This document shows positions 15,727 to 23,459 of a stretch of DNA of 64,000 nucleotides, in pieces. The translations under genes were made by a program, and so were the position numbers. The DNA comes from Olsenella sp. oral taxon 807 (GTDB lineage Bacteria; Actinomycetota; Coriobacteriia; Coriobacteriales; Atopobiaceae). Where the stretch lies: contig NZ_CP012069.2 in the NCBI RefSeq assembly GCF_001189515.2, positions 1,302,001-1,366,000 on the forward strand, given 5' to 3'. The notes beneath the pieces were generated by a model. That model made no database searches. It saw only the letters and a list, made by a program, of their open reading frames with translations, and had not been told where the DNA came from. How positions within the stretch are numbered: the first letter of the stretch is position 1; each line of letters begins with the position of its first letter.

Positions 15727-16776
15727 TCAGTACACCATGCCCATGGCCTCGCGGACCTCGTCTAAGGTTCTCTCGGCTATCTCGTTGGCCCGGCGGTTAC
15801 CCTCGTGGAGGACATCGCGCACGAAGTCAGGCTCACCCTCGAACTTGCGGCGCCTCTCGCGGATCGGCGCGAAGTACCCGTTCACGGCCTCGGTCACGTA
15901 GCGCTTGAGCTGGCCTGCGCCGCCCGCGCCTATCTCGGCCGCGATCTCCTCGGGAGTGCGACCCGTGCAGATCGCGGCGGTGGTGAGCAGAGCCGAGACA
16001 CCGGGGCGGGCCTCGGGATCAAAGGTAATGGTGCGCTCTGAGTCCGTCCTTGACCTCTTGATGAGCTTGGCCGTCTCGGCCTCGCTCATGCCGATGGAGA
16101 TGGCGTTGCCATAGCTCTTGCTCATCTTGCGCCCATCGAGGCCGGGGATGAGCGGTGTCGAGCTGAGGAGTCCGGCGACGTCCGGAAAGACCTTGCCGTA
16201 ACGCTCGTTGAAGCGGCGCGCTACCTTGCTCGCCATCTCGATGTGGGGAAGCTGGTCACGTCCCACAGGCACGATGTTTCCCTTGCAGAAGAGGATGTCG
16301 CAGGCCTGGTGGACAGGATAGGTGAGCAGCAGACCTGTAAGCGCGTGGCCCGAGGCGGCTTGCTCGGCCTTCACGGTGGGGTTACGGCTCATCTCGGCCT
16401 CGGTCACGAGTGAGAGGAAGGGAAGCATGAGCTGGTTTGCCGCAGGTACGGCCGAGTGCGTGAAGATCATCGTGCGTGCGGGGTCAATACCGCAGGCGAG
16501 ATAGTCCGTCACCATGTCAAGGACGTTATCGGCGATGTGCTCGGTGCTGTCACGGTCGGTGATCACCTGGTAGTCTGCGATGATGACGTTGGTGCTTACG
16601 CCCAGATCCTGCAGGCGGATACGTTCCTTGATCGTACCAAAGTAGTGACCGAGATGCAGGCGACCGGTGGGACGGTCACCCGTAAGCATGGTGTAGTCCT
16701 CGGGATGGACGAGAAGGTCCCTCTGGATCTGGTCGGAGCGCCTGAGCGCCGCCTCGAAGCTTCCTTCGTTTGGCAT
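15727..16776 (-). CDS. trpS: Tryptophanyl-tRNA synthetase
   Basis: This class I aminoacyl-tRNA synthetase charges tRNA-Trp. At 349 residues it has normal length. The HIGH-like motif is RLHLGHYFGT, and the KMSKS loop is GRKMSKSYGN. GDRPTGRLHLGHY and QLPHIEMASKVARRF are also typical of TrpS. The ATG at 16776 is preceded by CCAAGGAGAACAGGT. The open frame extends further upstream, but that part overlaps the metallopeptidase gene and is not conserved-looking. No T-box leader fits in the 65 bp upstream. The gene converges on the secreted protein gene. Confidence 0.96.
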   Translation of the reverse strand: MPNEGSFEAALRRSDQIQRDLLVHPEDYTMLTGDRPTGRLHLGHYFGTIKERIRLQDLGVSTNVIIADYQVITDRDSTEHIADNVLDMVTDYLACGIDPARTMIFTHSAVPAANQLMLPFLSLVTEAEMSRNPTVKAEQAASGHALTGLLLTYPVHQACDILFCKGNIVPVGRDQLPHIEMASKVARRFNERYGKVFPDVAGLLSSTPLIPGLDGRKMSKSYGNAISIGMSEAETAKLIKRSRTDSERTITFDPEARPGVSALLTTAAICTGRTPEEIAAEIGAGGAGQLKRYVTEAVNGYFAPIRERRRKFEGEPDFVRDVLHEGNRRANEIAERTLDEVREAMGMVY

Positions 16777-16841
16777 ACCTGTTCTCCTTGGGTAAGTCGG
16801 TTTTGTGCAGGGACATGGTACGACACGTGTGGCCCGTGCCG

Positions 16842-17594
16842 CTAGCTGAGGGGAGGGTGTGCGTCGAGGTACGCCTGCGCCCTTCTCCATTGGGGATAGT
16901 GGTGGTCCATGAGCGCATGGAAGCGCCCGTTGTGGCTCGGCTCCAGAAGGTGGCAGAGCTCGTGGACGACGACGCACTCCAGGCAGGCGTGAGGGCGAAA
17001 GCATAGCTCATGGTTGATCGTGATGGTTGCCGTCCTCACATTGCAGGAACCCCAACGGCTGGTCATCCTGCGGATGCGCAGCTTGGCGTGACGGACCCCA
17101 ATGGCACGCTCAAAACGCGCGAAGAGGGCCTCGACCTCGGACCTGAGCAGGCGGCGAGCCAGTGGTGAGACGATGCGGCGGACGTCCTCGACACTTAGTC
17201 CGTCCTCCTTGGCCCTGACGAGAAGGACGTCATCCACGACGTGCGCCGACTCCCCTGTCATCGGGGCACAGGTGATGCGAAGGGCATAGGACCTCCCGAG
17301 AAGCGTGACCATGGACCCGTTCTTCCAGCGCTCCCTCTCGCCCTGTCGTTGAGCACTAAGGCGTCCCCTCTGCCTCTCGATCCATGGCGTCCTCTCGCGC
17401 ACGAAATCCTCTATGGCCCTTAAGGAAACCCTCGTGGGAGCGCTTACGCGTACGCTGCCGTCGGCCCTCACGCGCAGGTTGATCCTCCTCACGCCACCAC
17501 GATGGAACTCTACGCGAACACCTCCCACGTCGAGGGTTGGCTGGTCCCCAGGGCTGTGTCGTGTGTCCGTCCCTTGTCCTGCCATGCTAGGCAT
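16842..17594 (-). CDS. YgjP-like zinc metallopeptidase (DUF45)
   Basis: A 250-residue protein of the YgjP/DUF45 family, related to SprT/WLM metallopeptidases. The zinc site is HELCHLLEPSHNGRFH, an HExxH with a downstream histidine. SRWGSCNVRTATITINHELCF before it is the family's other signature. The N-terminal half contains RRINLRVRADGSVRVSAP, typical of this family. No signal peptide was seen, so it is probably cytoplasmic. The start could be ATG 17594 or ATG 17585, as neither has a convincing Shine-Dalgarno. It is 65 bp upstream of trpS on the same strand. Its biological substrate is unknown. Confidence 0.85.
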   Translation of the reverse strand: MPSMAGQGTDTRHSPGDQPTLDVGGVRVEFHRGGVRRINLRVRADGSVRVSAPTRVSLRAIEDFVRERTPWIERQRGRLSAQRQGERERWKNGSMVTLLGRSYALRITCAPMTGESAHVVDDVLLVRAKEDGLSVEDVRRIVSPLARRLLRSEVEALFARFERAIGVRHAKLRIRRMTSRWGSCNVRTATITINHELCFRPHACLECVVVHELCHLLEPSHNGRFHALMDHHYPQWRRAQAYLDAHPPLS

Positions 17595-18065
17595 GGGCAG
17601 CTTGCTCGCGCTCCGTGCCTATGGTGGGCCTGTGCCCGGCGTTGCTGGCGCGCCTGGTGTTGCCGCTGCGCTGCCTGTTGGGCGAACTAAAGGTAAACAT
17701 CTGTGTCATGACACCTCCCTCGTGCGAGTGCTATGGTACTGTGCATCTGGTACCATAGCGAACCGAGCGAGCAATGCACACGAATCACCCGAAACCACCC
17801 TTGGCCCCACAGTCCCTCGACTTATGCGCGGTGTCTTCCCATCTGCGCGCACCGAGGGAGGGCGGACCTGTGGGTAGGGACCATCGGGGTCGCATAACTC
17901 GCATATGTCGCCCCCTCGGGCCTTGTGGGTCTGCCACCCCGGTGCGTGGGGCGGGCGGCGCGGGTAGCGTGGTGCTGTGGCACGGCCGCAACTCAGGTTG
18001 AGGACTATCTATGTCCTAGCCCATGCTACGCTATCGTGGGCAGACGGATGAGGAGGGGAGGACCG
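17595..18065. promoter_or_regulatory. Divergent intergenic region with two palindromes
   Basis: Between the metallopeptidase gene (minus) and the formyl-THF ligase gene (plus) no gene is convincing. Two perfect inverted repeats stand out: GTGTCATGACAC (17703-17714) and GCTATGGTAC/GTACCATAGC (17730-17739/17750-17759). They lie 15 bp apart in a locally less GC-rich patch and look like operator sites for dimeric regulators. The rest (17760-18040) is GC-rich without clear signals. Confidence 0.55.
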
Positions 18066-18671
18066 GTGGCGAGTTCCTACGGCGAGGACGCCAGCAAGAG
18101 CGCCCTGAGGGATGGATACCTTGCCGTTCAGCATGGCATGACCCCCTCACACAAGAGACGGGTGGATGCGGATATCCTGCGTCACCTCAGCTCGTTTCAG
18201 GCGTATCGTAGTGCTCCCCTCATTCTTGCCTACTACCCGTGCAGGGGCGAGATCGATGTCATGCCCATCATCAAGCGGACTCTCGCGGATGGCCGCAGGG
18301 TGGCGTTGCCGCGTCATGTGGGCGGAGAGAGCTCTTTGGAGTTTCGCGTGATCAGCACGCTCGACGGACTGGTGGCGGGCGCATGTGGTGCGCTGGAGCC
18401 TCCGGCATGGCTCGGTGAGCCCGTCGTCGATGTCGGGGAGCTGCGCGATGCCGTCTGTCTCGTGCCAGGTCTCGTGTTCGACGCGCGAGGATATCGCATC
18501 GGCTATGGGGCGGGCTACTATGACAACTTCCTTGTGGGCTTCGGTGGCCTGAAGCTGGGACTGGTGAGGGCGCTGCAGATCAGTGGCAACCCACTGCCCA
18601 TCGATGGGCATGACATCGCCGTCGACGTGCTCGTGAGCGAGTCGGCAATTTGGAGGTGTCACAGGGACTGA
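18066..18671 (+). CDS. 5-formyltetrahydrofolate cyclo-ligase
   Basis: The enzyme converts 5-formyl-THF with ATP to 5,10-methenyl-THF, returning the storage folate to one-carbon metabolism. The 201-residue protein has the family's LILAYYPCRGEIDVMPII region. Its nucleotide/folate loop GLVFDARGYRIGYGAGYYDNF contains the conserved G-x-G-K/A-GYYD pattern. The GTG at 18066 is chosen because GAGGAGGGGAGG lies 4-15 bases upstream and it gives normal family length. Longer in-frame starts add about 47 residues with no similarity to the family. It is a single gene, convergent with the EIIB-AroQ gene. Confidence 0.9.
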   Translation: MASSYGEDASKSALRDGYLAVQHGMTPSHKRRVDADILRHLSSFQAYRSAPLILAYYPCRGEIDVMPIIKRTLADGRRVALPRHVGGESSLEFRVISTLDGLVAGACGALEPPAWLGEPVVDVGELRDAVCLVPGLVFDARGYRIGYGAGYYDNFLVGFGGLKLGLVRALQISGNPLPIDGHDIAVDVLVSESAIWRCHRD

Positions 18672-18693
18672 ACGTCCCCGCTATCCGAGGCGC

Positions 18694-19737
18694 TTAGGAA
18701 TGTCCAGGTTCTTCCTCAGACGCGCCGCTCGCCCCCTGCCTATCGGGGGTCTCGATCTTGAGGTGAGCCGCCATGTCGCGAATGGCCTTGGCATAGCCCT
18801 CGATCCCTAAGCCGCTGATCGTCTTCAGGCAGGCCTGGCGCACATAAGAGGTCTGCCTGAAGTCCTCGCGCTCGTCCACCTTCGAGATATGTACTTCGAT
18901 GGCGGGTATCGAGACGGCCTTGAGCGCGTCGAGCAGGGCCACCGAGGTATGGGTGTAGGCAGCGGGGTTCAAGATAATGCCGTCGAAGCTACCATAGGCG
19001 TCCTGGATGGCATCGACGAGATCGCCCTCATGATTGGACTGGAAGCACACGCAGCCCACAAAGCCCGCCTCTTTGGCAGTTCGTTTGCAGAGCTCGAGCA
19101 GCTGAGAGAAACTCGTCTTGCCATAGACGTCAGGCTCGCGGATACCGAGCAGGTTGATGTTGGGCCCGTTAATGACAAGGAGCCTGGAACCCGTGGCTTC
19201 CTTCGAAACTACGGGCTCTTGAGTAGACAGGGTCAAAGCTGCTCCTTCTGATTCTGGCCGTACCTCGAGGTTCAGCTCATCATCCTCCTCACTGAGCCTG
19301 AGCATGCGGGCGAGAAGGTCCTTCGTCTCTATCGCACCCTCGGCTGCGGGATCGCTCGATTCATACGCCGAGGCACGACGTGTCGTCACGTGCTGTTCGT
19401 CCATCGCAGGGCCGAGAATTTGGACCCTCAGGCTTCCACCCTGCCTGTCTGGCCTTTCGGTCGCATCTTCCTCATGATCCGGATCCTTACCCGTAAGCTT
19501 GCAGAGAGCCTCGTAGACGGTACCGACAGCGTTTGAGCTGAAAACGACCTCAATTCCGTTGACTCCCCTACCCACCGTCCCGAGGACGTCGGGTATGGCT
19601 GAGAGAGACTCCTTGTCGACCAGGTTGGGGTTGGCCACAGCCAAGCGAAGCCGCGTCATGCAGAGCGTATTCGACACAAGGTTAGTGATGCCACCAATGC
19701 TCTCAAGCACGCTGGCGGCGATGTCGTCTGTGGTCAT
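18694..19737 (-). CDS. aroQ: PTS EIIB domain fused to type II 3-dehydroquinate dehydratase
   Basis: A 347-residue fusion. Residues 1-83 match a glucose-family PTS EIIB domain. C26 sits in NTLCMTRLRLAV, the position of the phosphocysteine, and GRGVNGIEVVFS follows. Residues 85-183 form a polar, acidic linker. Residues 185-330 are a complete type II dehydroquinase with LLVINGPNINLLGIREPDVYG (R200, Y205), FQSNHEGDLVDAI (E237), NPAAYTHTS and EVHISKVDEREDFR (H283), all expected catalytic or binding residues. It catalyses step 3 of the shikimate pathway, the step missing from the aro operon upstream on the same strand. No EIIC or EIIA gene is near. Control of the enzyme by PTS phosphorylation is a plausible guess. 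I cannot name a described protein with this architecture. Confidence 0.9.
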   Translation of the reverse strand: MTTDDIAASVLESIGGITNLVSNTLCMTRLRLAVANPNLVDKESLSAIPDVLGTVGRGVNGIEVVFSSNAVGTVYEALCKLTGKDPDHEEDATERPDRQGGSLRVQILGPAMDEQHVTTRRASAYESSDPAAEGAIETKDLLARMLRLSEEDDELNLEVRPESEGAALTLSTQEPVVSKEATGSRLLVINGPNINLLGIREPDVYGKTSFSQLLELCKRTAKEAGFVGCVCFQSNHEGDLVDAIQDAYGSFDGIILNPAAYTHTSVALLDALKAVSIPAIEVHISKVDEREDFRQTSYVRQACLKTISGLGIEGYAKAIRDMAAHLKIETPDRQGASGASEEEPGHS

Positions 19738-19999
19738 GGTGGGGGACTCCCAAGTTCGTTACGCGTGCGCTTTCTCATTCTTGTCCGAGTATAGGCCTAC
19801 TGTCCGAGGCATCGTGCATCTCAGATGAACGGATGGGCGAGCGTACGAGAGGGACACGCAAAGCAAACCAGCTCGATACGCTAAGAACGTCCTGCTGGCA
19901 AAAGGTACCCTGCTTCAGAGACTTCGTGAGTTCGTGTGGGTGGGTGGTTGCGTCACTACCCCGGCGACGTGGGCCTCACCGCTAGGGCGATGACGCAGG

Positions 20000-20059
20000 A
20001 GTGTACACAGATCGGCCAAAATGGCCTCTCGGTACCATTTTGGGGCATTTGTGTACACT
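20000..20059 (-). repeat. 60-bp element with AGTGTACACA inverted ends (copy 2)
   Basis: Read on the minus strand it begins AGTGTACACAAATGCCCCAA, contains GAGAGGCC and ends GATCTGTGTACACT, like the copy at 908-967. It starts 104 bp from copy 3. Confidence 0.8.
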
Positions 20060-20103
20060 GTTGCGCCGTGGGCTTGGGTTGTGGGTGGCCTTGGGATCGC
20101 AAT

Positions 20104-20163
20104 AGTGTACACAAATGGGAGGATCGGGCCTCTCCGCGCCGTTTTGGGGCATTTGTGTACACT
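20104..20163 (-). repeat. 60-bp element with AGTGTACACA inverted ends (copy 3)
   Basis: On the minus strand AGTGTACACAAATGCCCCAA is followed by an interior with GAGAGGCCC and the closing TTTGTGTACACT. It is the terminal part of dispersed repeat copy B, as copy 1 is of copy A. Confidence 0.8.
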
Positions 20164-20360
20164 GTTGCGACGCGAGTCGCGATACGAATTGCGACTCGAG
20201 CTGCGTCAGGTGGCACGAGCGCCTCAGCCACCACGGCGTGCCGGCTGCGCCTCCTCGCTGGCCCCTCCCGCTTGGTCGGGAAGACAGGCTCTGAGCGAGT
20301 GGCGCCGCTGCTAGGTTGGCATCTTCGCTGAGGCGTCAACCCATACGAACCCCCGAAGAG
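20104..20360 (-). repeat. Dispersed ~260-bp repeat, copy B
   Basis: The reverse complement aligns along its length to 702-967 with scattered substitutions and a few short indels. In both copies the element ends in the 60-bp AGTGTACACA unit and adjoins a 57-bp repeat cluster. Copy A lies before its cluster, whereas copy B lies after its cluster when read in the element's own direction. Confidence 0.75.
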
Positions 20361-20391
20361 CCCTGCTTCATGGAGGGGTCGCCCGAGCTCG

Positions 20392-20909
20392 CACTGCCAC
20401 TCGGCTCTGAGCGTTCCTAGATCGCACGTTCACCGTCGAGTGGCAGTGTGAGATGCACTGCCACTCGGCCCTGAGCGTGCAGTCCCGCGTGGTCGGCACT
20501 GCCACTTGGCCCTGAGCGCACCGTTTCGGTACGCTCGATGCCATTTGGCAGTGTGGATGGCACTGCCACTCGGGCCTGAGCGTACAGTCCCGTGTGAATT
20601 GCACTGCCACTTGGCCCTGGACGTACCGTTTCGGTACGCTCGGCGTCGAGTGGCAGTGTAAGGGCGTGCTACCCGTGCGTTCACCGTTGAGTGGCAGTGT
20701 AAGGGCGTGCAGCCCGTACGCTCGACGTCGAGTGGCAGTGTGGGTGGCACTGCCACTCGGGCCTGAGCGCACCGTTTCGGTACGCTCGACGTCGAGTGGC
20801 AGTGTGAGGGCGTGCAGTCCGTACGCTCGACGTCGAGTGGCAGTGTGAGATGCACTGCCACTCGGGCCTGAGCGTACCACCACCGTACGTTCACCGTCGA
20901 GTGGCAGTG
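20392..20909. repeat. Palindromic repeat cluster 2 (five 57-bp units)
   Basis: Units of exactly 57 bp start at 20392, 20497, 20602, 20748 and 20853, spaced 105, 105, 146 and 105 bp. The outer arms are CACTGCCACTCG and CGAGTGGCAGTG. The inner stem is GAGCGYACCG/CGGTACGCTC with a TTT loop in three units. In the unit at 20497 the variant arm (CATTTGGCAGTG) is on the right, opposite to its side in clusters 1 and 4. The 7-bp linkers and 41-bp modules follow the same grammar as cluster 1. Its left flank, read on the minus strand, shares CGGGCGACC with the right flank of cluster 1, so this cluster is inverted. Confidence 0.9.
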
Positions 20910-21022
20910 TAAGCTCTGCCCTCAGGCGCAAGACCTCGAGGACCGGGAACTTCGGGACCTGCGGGAGTGGGTGCGCTGGCAGGTGTGCGCGGGCATGACA
21001 GAAAGCGGTCACTTTCTGGATG

Positions 21023-22303
21023 TCAGAGACCGAGAAGCGAGCGGACCAGATGGGCGTCGGACATCGCGTTTCCCGTGCAGTCGATAGCCAGGTCGGCCCA
21101 TGACTCGTAGAGGGGACCCCGCTCACTCGCGAGCCTCTCGAGGCCCCGTTCCTGCGAGATGGGCCTTCCATCCAGCGGGAGCTGATCGAGCGGGCGGCGC
21201 AGGAGCACGATGGTGCCGTTCTGGTGTAAGAGAGGCCAGTTCTCCTTACGCGTGACGATGCCGCCACCGCAGGCGACGACCAAACCGGATCGGGCACCGT
21301 ACTCAGCTGCAACCTTCGTCTCGATCGCGCGGAAGCTGTCCTCGCCATATGCACGTAGGTAGCTCTGTACGCTAAGGCCGCAGCTCAACCGAAACGCATC
21401 GTCAAGATCGACAAAGGGCCTACCCAGAAGATGCGCGAGGCCCCTGGCGGCACTCGTCTTGCCGACCCCGGGCATACCGATGAAGAAGACGTTGGTACAG
21501 CTGTCCTTGAGCCAAAAAACGAGCTTCTCTATCCGCTCGTCCTCGACGTTCATGTCCAAGAAGCACTCTGCAGAGCGACAGGCCTGAGCAACGAGCATCG
21601 AGAGCCCCGACTCGAAGGGTAGGTCCGCGCGCTCGGCCTGCAGGCAGATACCGGTTCTTTGGGGATTGTAGACGACGTCGAGCACGCCGGCGAGGCTGGT
21701 GAGTCCAAAGAACCGCTCGTCAGAAAGGGGTGAGGCGGGGCAGTTGGGGTACATGCCCACAGGCGTCGCGTTCACGAGGAGCCGGGCGTCACCATGGCGC
21801 CTGACAAGGTCACCGTAGCCATCTTGGCCTCGTCTCGATATGACGCTCACCCGTGCGCCCACATCGTCCAAGGCGGCCTGAACGGCACGGCTCGCCCCAC
21901 CCGAACCAAGCACGACGACGGGGACATCCACGAGGGCACGCTCGGCGGGACTGTCAAAGACCCTCCTGCAAAAGGAGTCGAGCATCCATCCAAAGCCCAT
22001 AAGATCGGTATTGTCTGCATAGATGCTGCCATCGCCGCGCCTGACCAGGGTGTTTGCGACTCCCAGCCGTATTGCCCCCTCGCTCCTCTCGTCAGCGAGC
22101 TCGAAGGCATCGCGCTTGTAGGGAATGGTGACGTTAATGCCAGACCAGTCTCCCTCCCGTATGAAGCCGCTGACCTCCTGTGGCTCTACCTCGAAGAGGG
22201 TGTAGGGGATTGACCCGAGGCGTGCGTGTATGGACGGCGACCAGCTGTGTCCTAGGCTGCGCCCCAAAAGGCCGAAACGAGCAGCAGCTCGTAGCGCACC
22301 CAT
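21023..22303 (-). CDS. aroE-aroK: Shikimate dehydrogenase-shikimate kinase fusion
   Basis: A 426-residue bifunctional protein covering two steps of the shikimate pathway. Residues 10-265 are AroE: GRSLGHSWSPSIH substrate site, NVTIPYK with catalytic K63, DNTD (97-100), the NADP-binding VVLGSGGASRA, NATPVGMYP and a final ESGLSMLVAQA. Residues 270-426 are AroK: P-loop GMPGVGKTS (276-284), VDLDDAF, and GGGIVTRKEN. The order matches substrate flow (dehydroshikimate to shikimate to shikimate-3-phosphate). GGAGGTCG precedes the ATG at 22303. The gene starts 1 bp after pheA ends and is the last of the compact aro operon. Confidence 0.95.
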   Translation of the reverse strand: MGALRAAARFGLLGRSLGHSWSPSIHARLGSIPYTLFEVEPQEVSGFIREGDWSGINVTIPYKRDAFELADERSEGAIRLGVANTLVRRGDGSIYADNTDLMGFGWMLDSFCRRVFDSPAERALVDVPVVVLGSGGASRAVQAALDDVGARVSVISRRGQDGYGDLVRRHGDARLLVNATPVGMYPNCPASPLSDERFFGLTSLAGVLDVVYNPQRTGICLQAERADLPFESGLSMLVAQACRSAECFLDMNVEDERIEKLVFWLKDSCTNVFFIGMPGVGKTSAARGLAHLLGRPFVDLDDAFRLSCGLSVQSYLRAYGEDSFRAIETKVAAEYGARSGLVVACGGGIVTRKENWPLLHQNGTIVLLRRPLDQLPLDGRPISQERGLERLASERGPLYESWADLAIDCTGNAMSDAHLVRSLLGL

Positions 22304-22304
22304 G

Positions 22305-23450
22305 CTAGACGACCTCCGAATAGCTTCCTAGGTAGCGAAACTCCTCACACACATTGCTGAGCTCCTTGATCAGGCGAGGAAAGCGTGGCGAGCCTGCGGG
22401 GCACTCGATGTCAAAGTAGAACATGAACTCAAAGTCCCGATCGGGAATGGGGCGACTCTCGAGCTTGGTGATATTGATGTCAAGCGCAAAGAACGAGCCA
22501 AGGACCTTGTAGAGGGCACCAGGCCTGTGGTTGACGACCAGCATCAGCGAGCTGCGGTCTGCACCAGGATAGATCACAAGGTCTGTGGAGATACAGGCAA
22601 AGCGCGTATAGTTGTTACCCTTGTCCTGCACGTTTCTAGCCAACGCCTCAAGGCCGTAGAGCTCCGCGCACTCACGGGAGGCCAAGGCGCCACGTCCGAC
22701 ATCAGGACTCTCGGCAACGAGCTTGGAGGCCATGGCGGTGTTCTCGACAGCGTGAACGCGCACGTCCTTGAGGCTTGAGATGAACTCGCTGCACTGACTT
22801 ATAGCCTGCTCGTGGCTGTAGATGTCCGTGATGTCCTCGAGTCCGACGCCGGGCTTGGCGAGGAGGTTGTGGTCAATCTTAACGCGACAGGTCCTCACGA
22901 CGTAGAAATCATGGCGCATCATGAGGTCGTAGATCTGGTTCACCGATCCCGCCGTGCTGTTCTCCAGAGGAAGGATTCCGAAGTCGCAAAATCCCTCCTC
23001 GACAGCCTTGAAGACCCCCTCAAAGCTGTCGAGATAGCTGATCTGGGCGTGATTGAAGATGCGATCGGCAGCTATCTGCTGGTATGCCCCCTCTACGCCC
23101 TGCGTCGCCACGAAGGCATCAGTGGGAAAGAGCTCAGGGGCATGACAGAGCGCAGCCCCAATGGCCTCGGCTGTAGTCGAGGGGGTGCCGAGAATATCGT
23201 TTTGCGCATCACGCGACGCCCCCATGAGGAGCTCCATCAGGGCGGAGGCATAGCTCTTGAGCTCATCGGGCACTCGAGAGCGCGCATCGGCCACGATGCG
23301 CCGCTCGCGTCCCCTGTCAAGAACAGGCATCCTATGGGCGACCTTGTAGCTTGCCACGTCAGCCGCAAGCGCGGTGCGCCTCTGGAGAAGATCGAGCATC
23401 GTGTGGTCTATGTCATCAATCTGCGTGCGGACGGCATCGAAGTCATCCAC
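22305..23450 (-). CDS. pheA: Bifunctional chorismate mutase/prephenate dehydratase (P-protein)
   Basis: This 381-residue enzyme turns chorismate into prephenate and then phenylpyruvate for phenylalanine synthesis. Residues 1-90 are an AroQ-type chorismate mutase (VRTQIDDIDHTMLDLLQRR, VASYK). About 105-285 is the prephenate dehydratase (FVATQGVEGAYQQIA, DFGILPLENSTAGSVNQIYDLM, and NYTRFACIS with the catalytic Thr). About 295-381 is an ACT domain with the ESRPIPDR phenylalanine-binding motif, so feedback inhibition by Phe is expected. The start is GTG at 23450, with GGAGGTCGCC before it. The gene follows aroC by 9 bp. Confidence 0.95.
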   Translation of the reverse strand: MDDFDAVRTQIDDIDHTMLDLLQRRTALAADVASYKVAHRMPVLDRGRERRIVADARSRVPDELKSYASALMELLMGASRDAQNDILGTPSTTAEAIGAALCHAPELFPTDAFVATQGVEGAYQQIAADRIFNHAQISYLDSFEGVFKAVEEGFCDFGILPLENSTAGSVNQIYDLMMRHDFYVVRTCRVKIDHNLLAKPGVGLEDITDIYSHEQAISQCSEFISSLKDVRVHAVENTAMASKLVAESPDVGRGALASRECAELYGLEALARNVQDKGNNYTRFACISTDLVIYPGADRSSLMLVVNHRPGALYKVLGSFFALDINITKLESRPIPDRDFEFMFYFDIECPAGSPRFPRLIKELSNVCEEFRYLGSYSEVV

Positions 23451-23459
23451 GGCGACCTC

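Larger units (their letters stand above)
19738..21022. other. 1.3-kb repeat-filled gap inside the aro region
   Basis: The gap between the aroE-aroK fusion and the EIIB-aroQ gene contains no credible gene. It holds two 60-bp AGTGTACACA elements (20000-20059, 20104-20163), dispersed repeat copy B (20104-20360), repeat cluster 2 (20392-20909) and an unassigned 110 bp before the aroE-aroK stop. A TATACT-like -10 for the EIIB-aroQ gene may lie at 19803-19798 on the minus strand, but no good -35 accompanies it. Confidence 0.75.

Noticed and set aside
16777-16841. T-box leader for trpS
   Set aside because: Only 65 bp separate trpS from the upstream gene and no specifier stem or T-box core is present. 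The same was checked before glyQ, where the gap is 37 bp.
20000-20163. Integron attC sites
   Set aside because: The 60-bp elements have palindromic ends but lack the GTTRRRY/RYYYAAC core sites, no cassette genes lie between them, and no integrase is visible.
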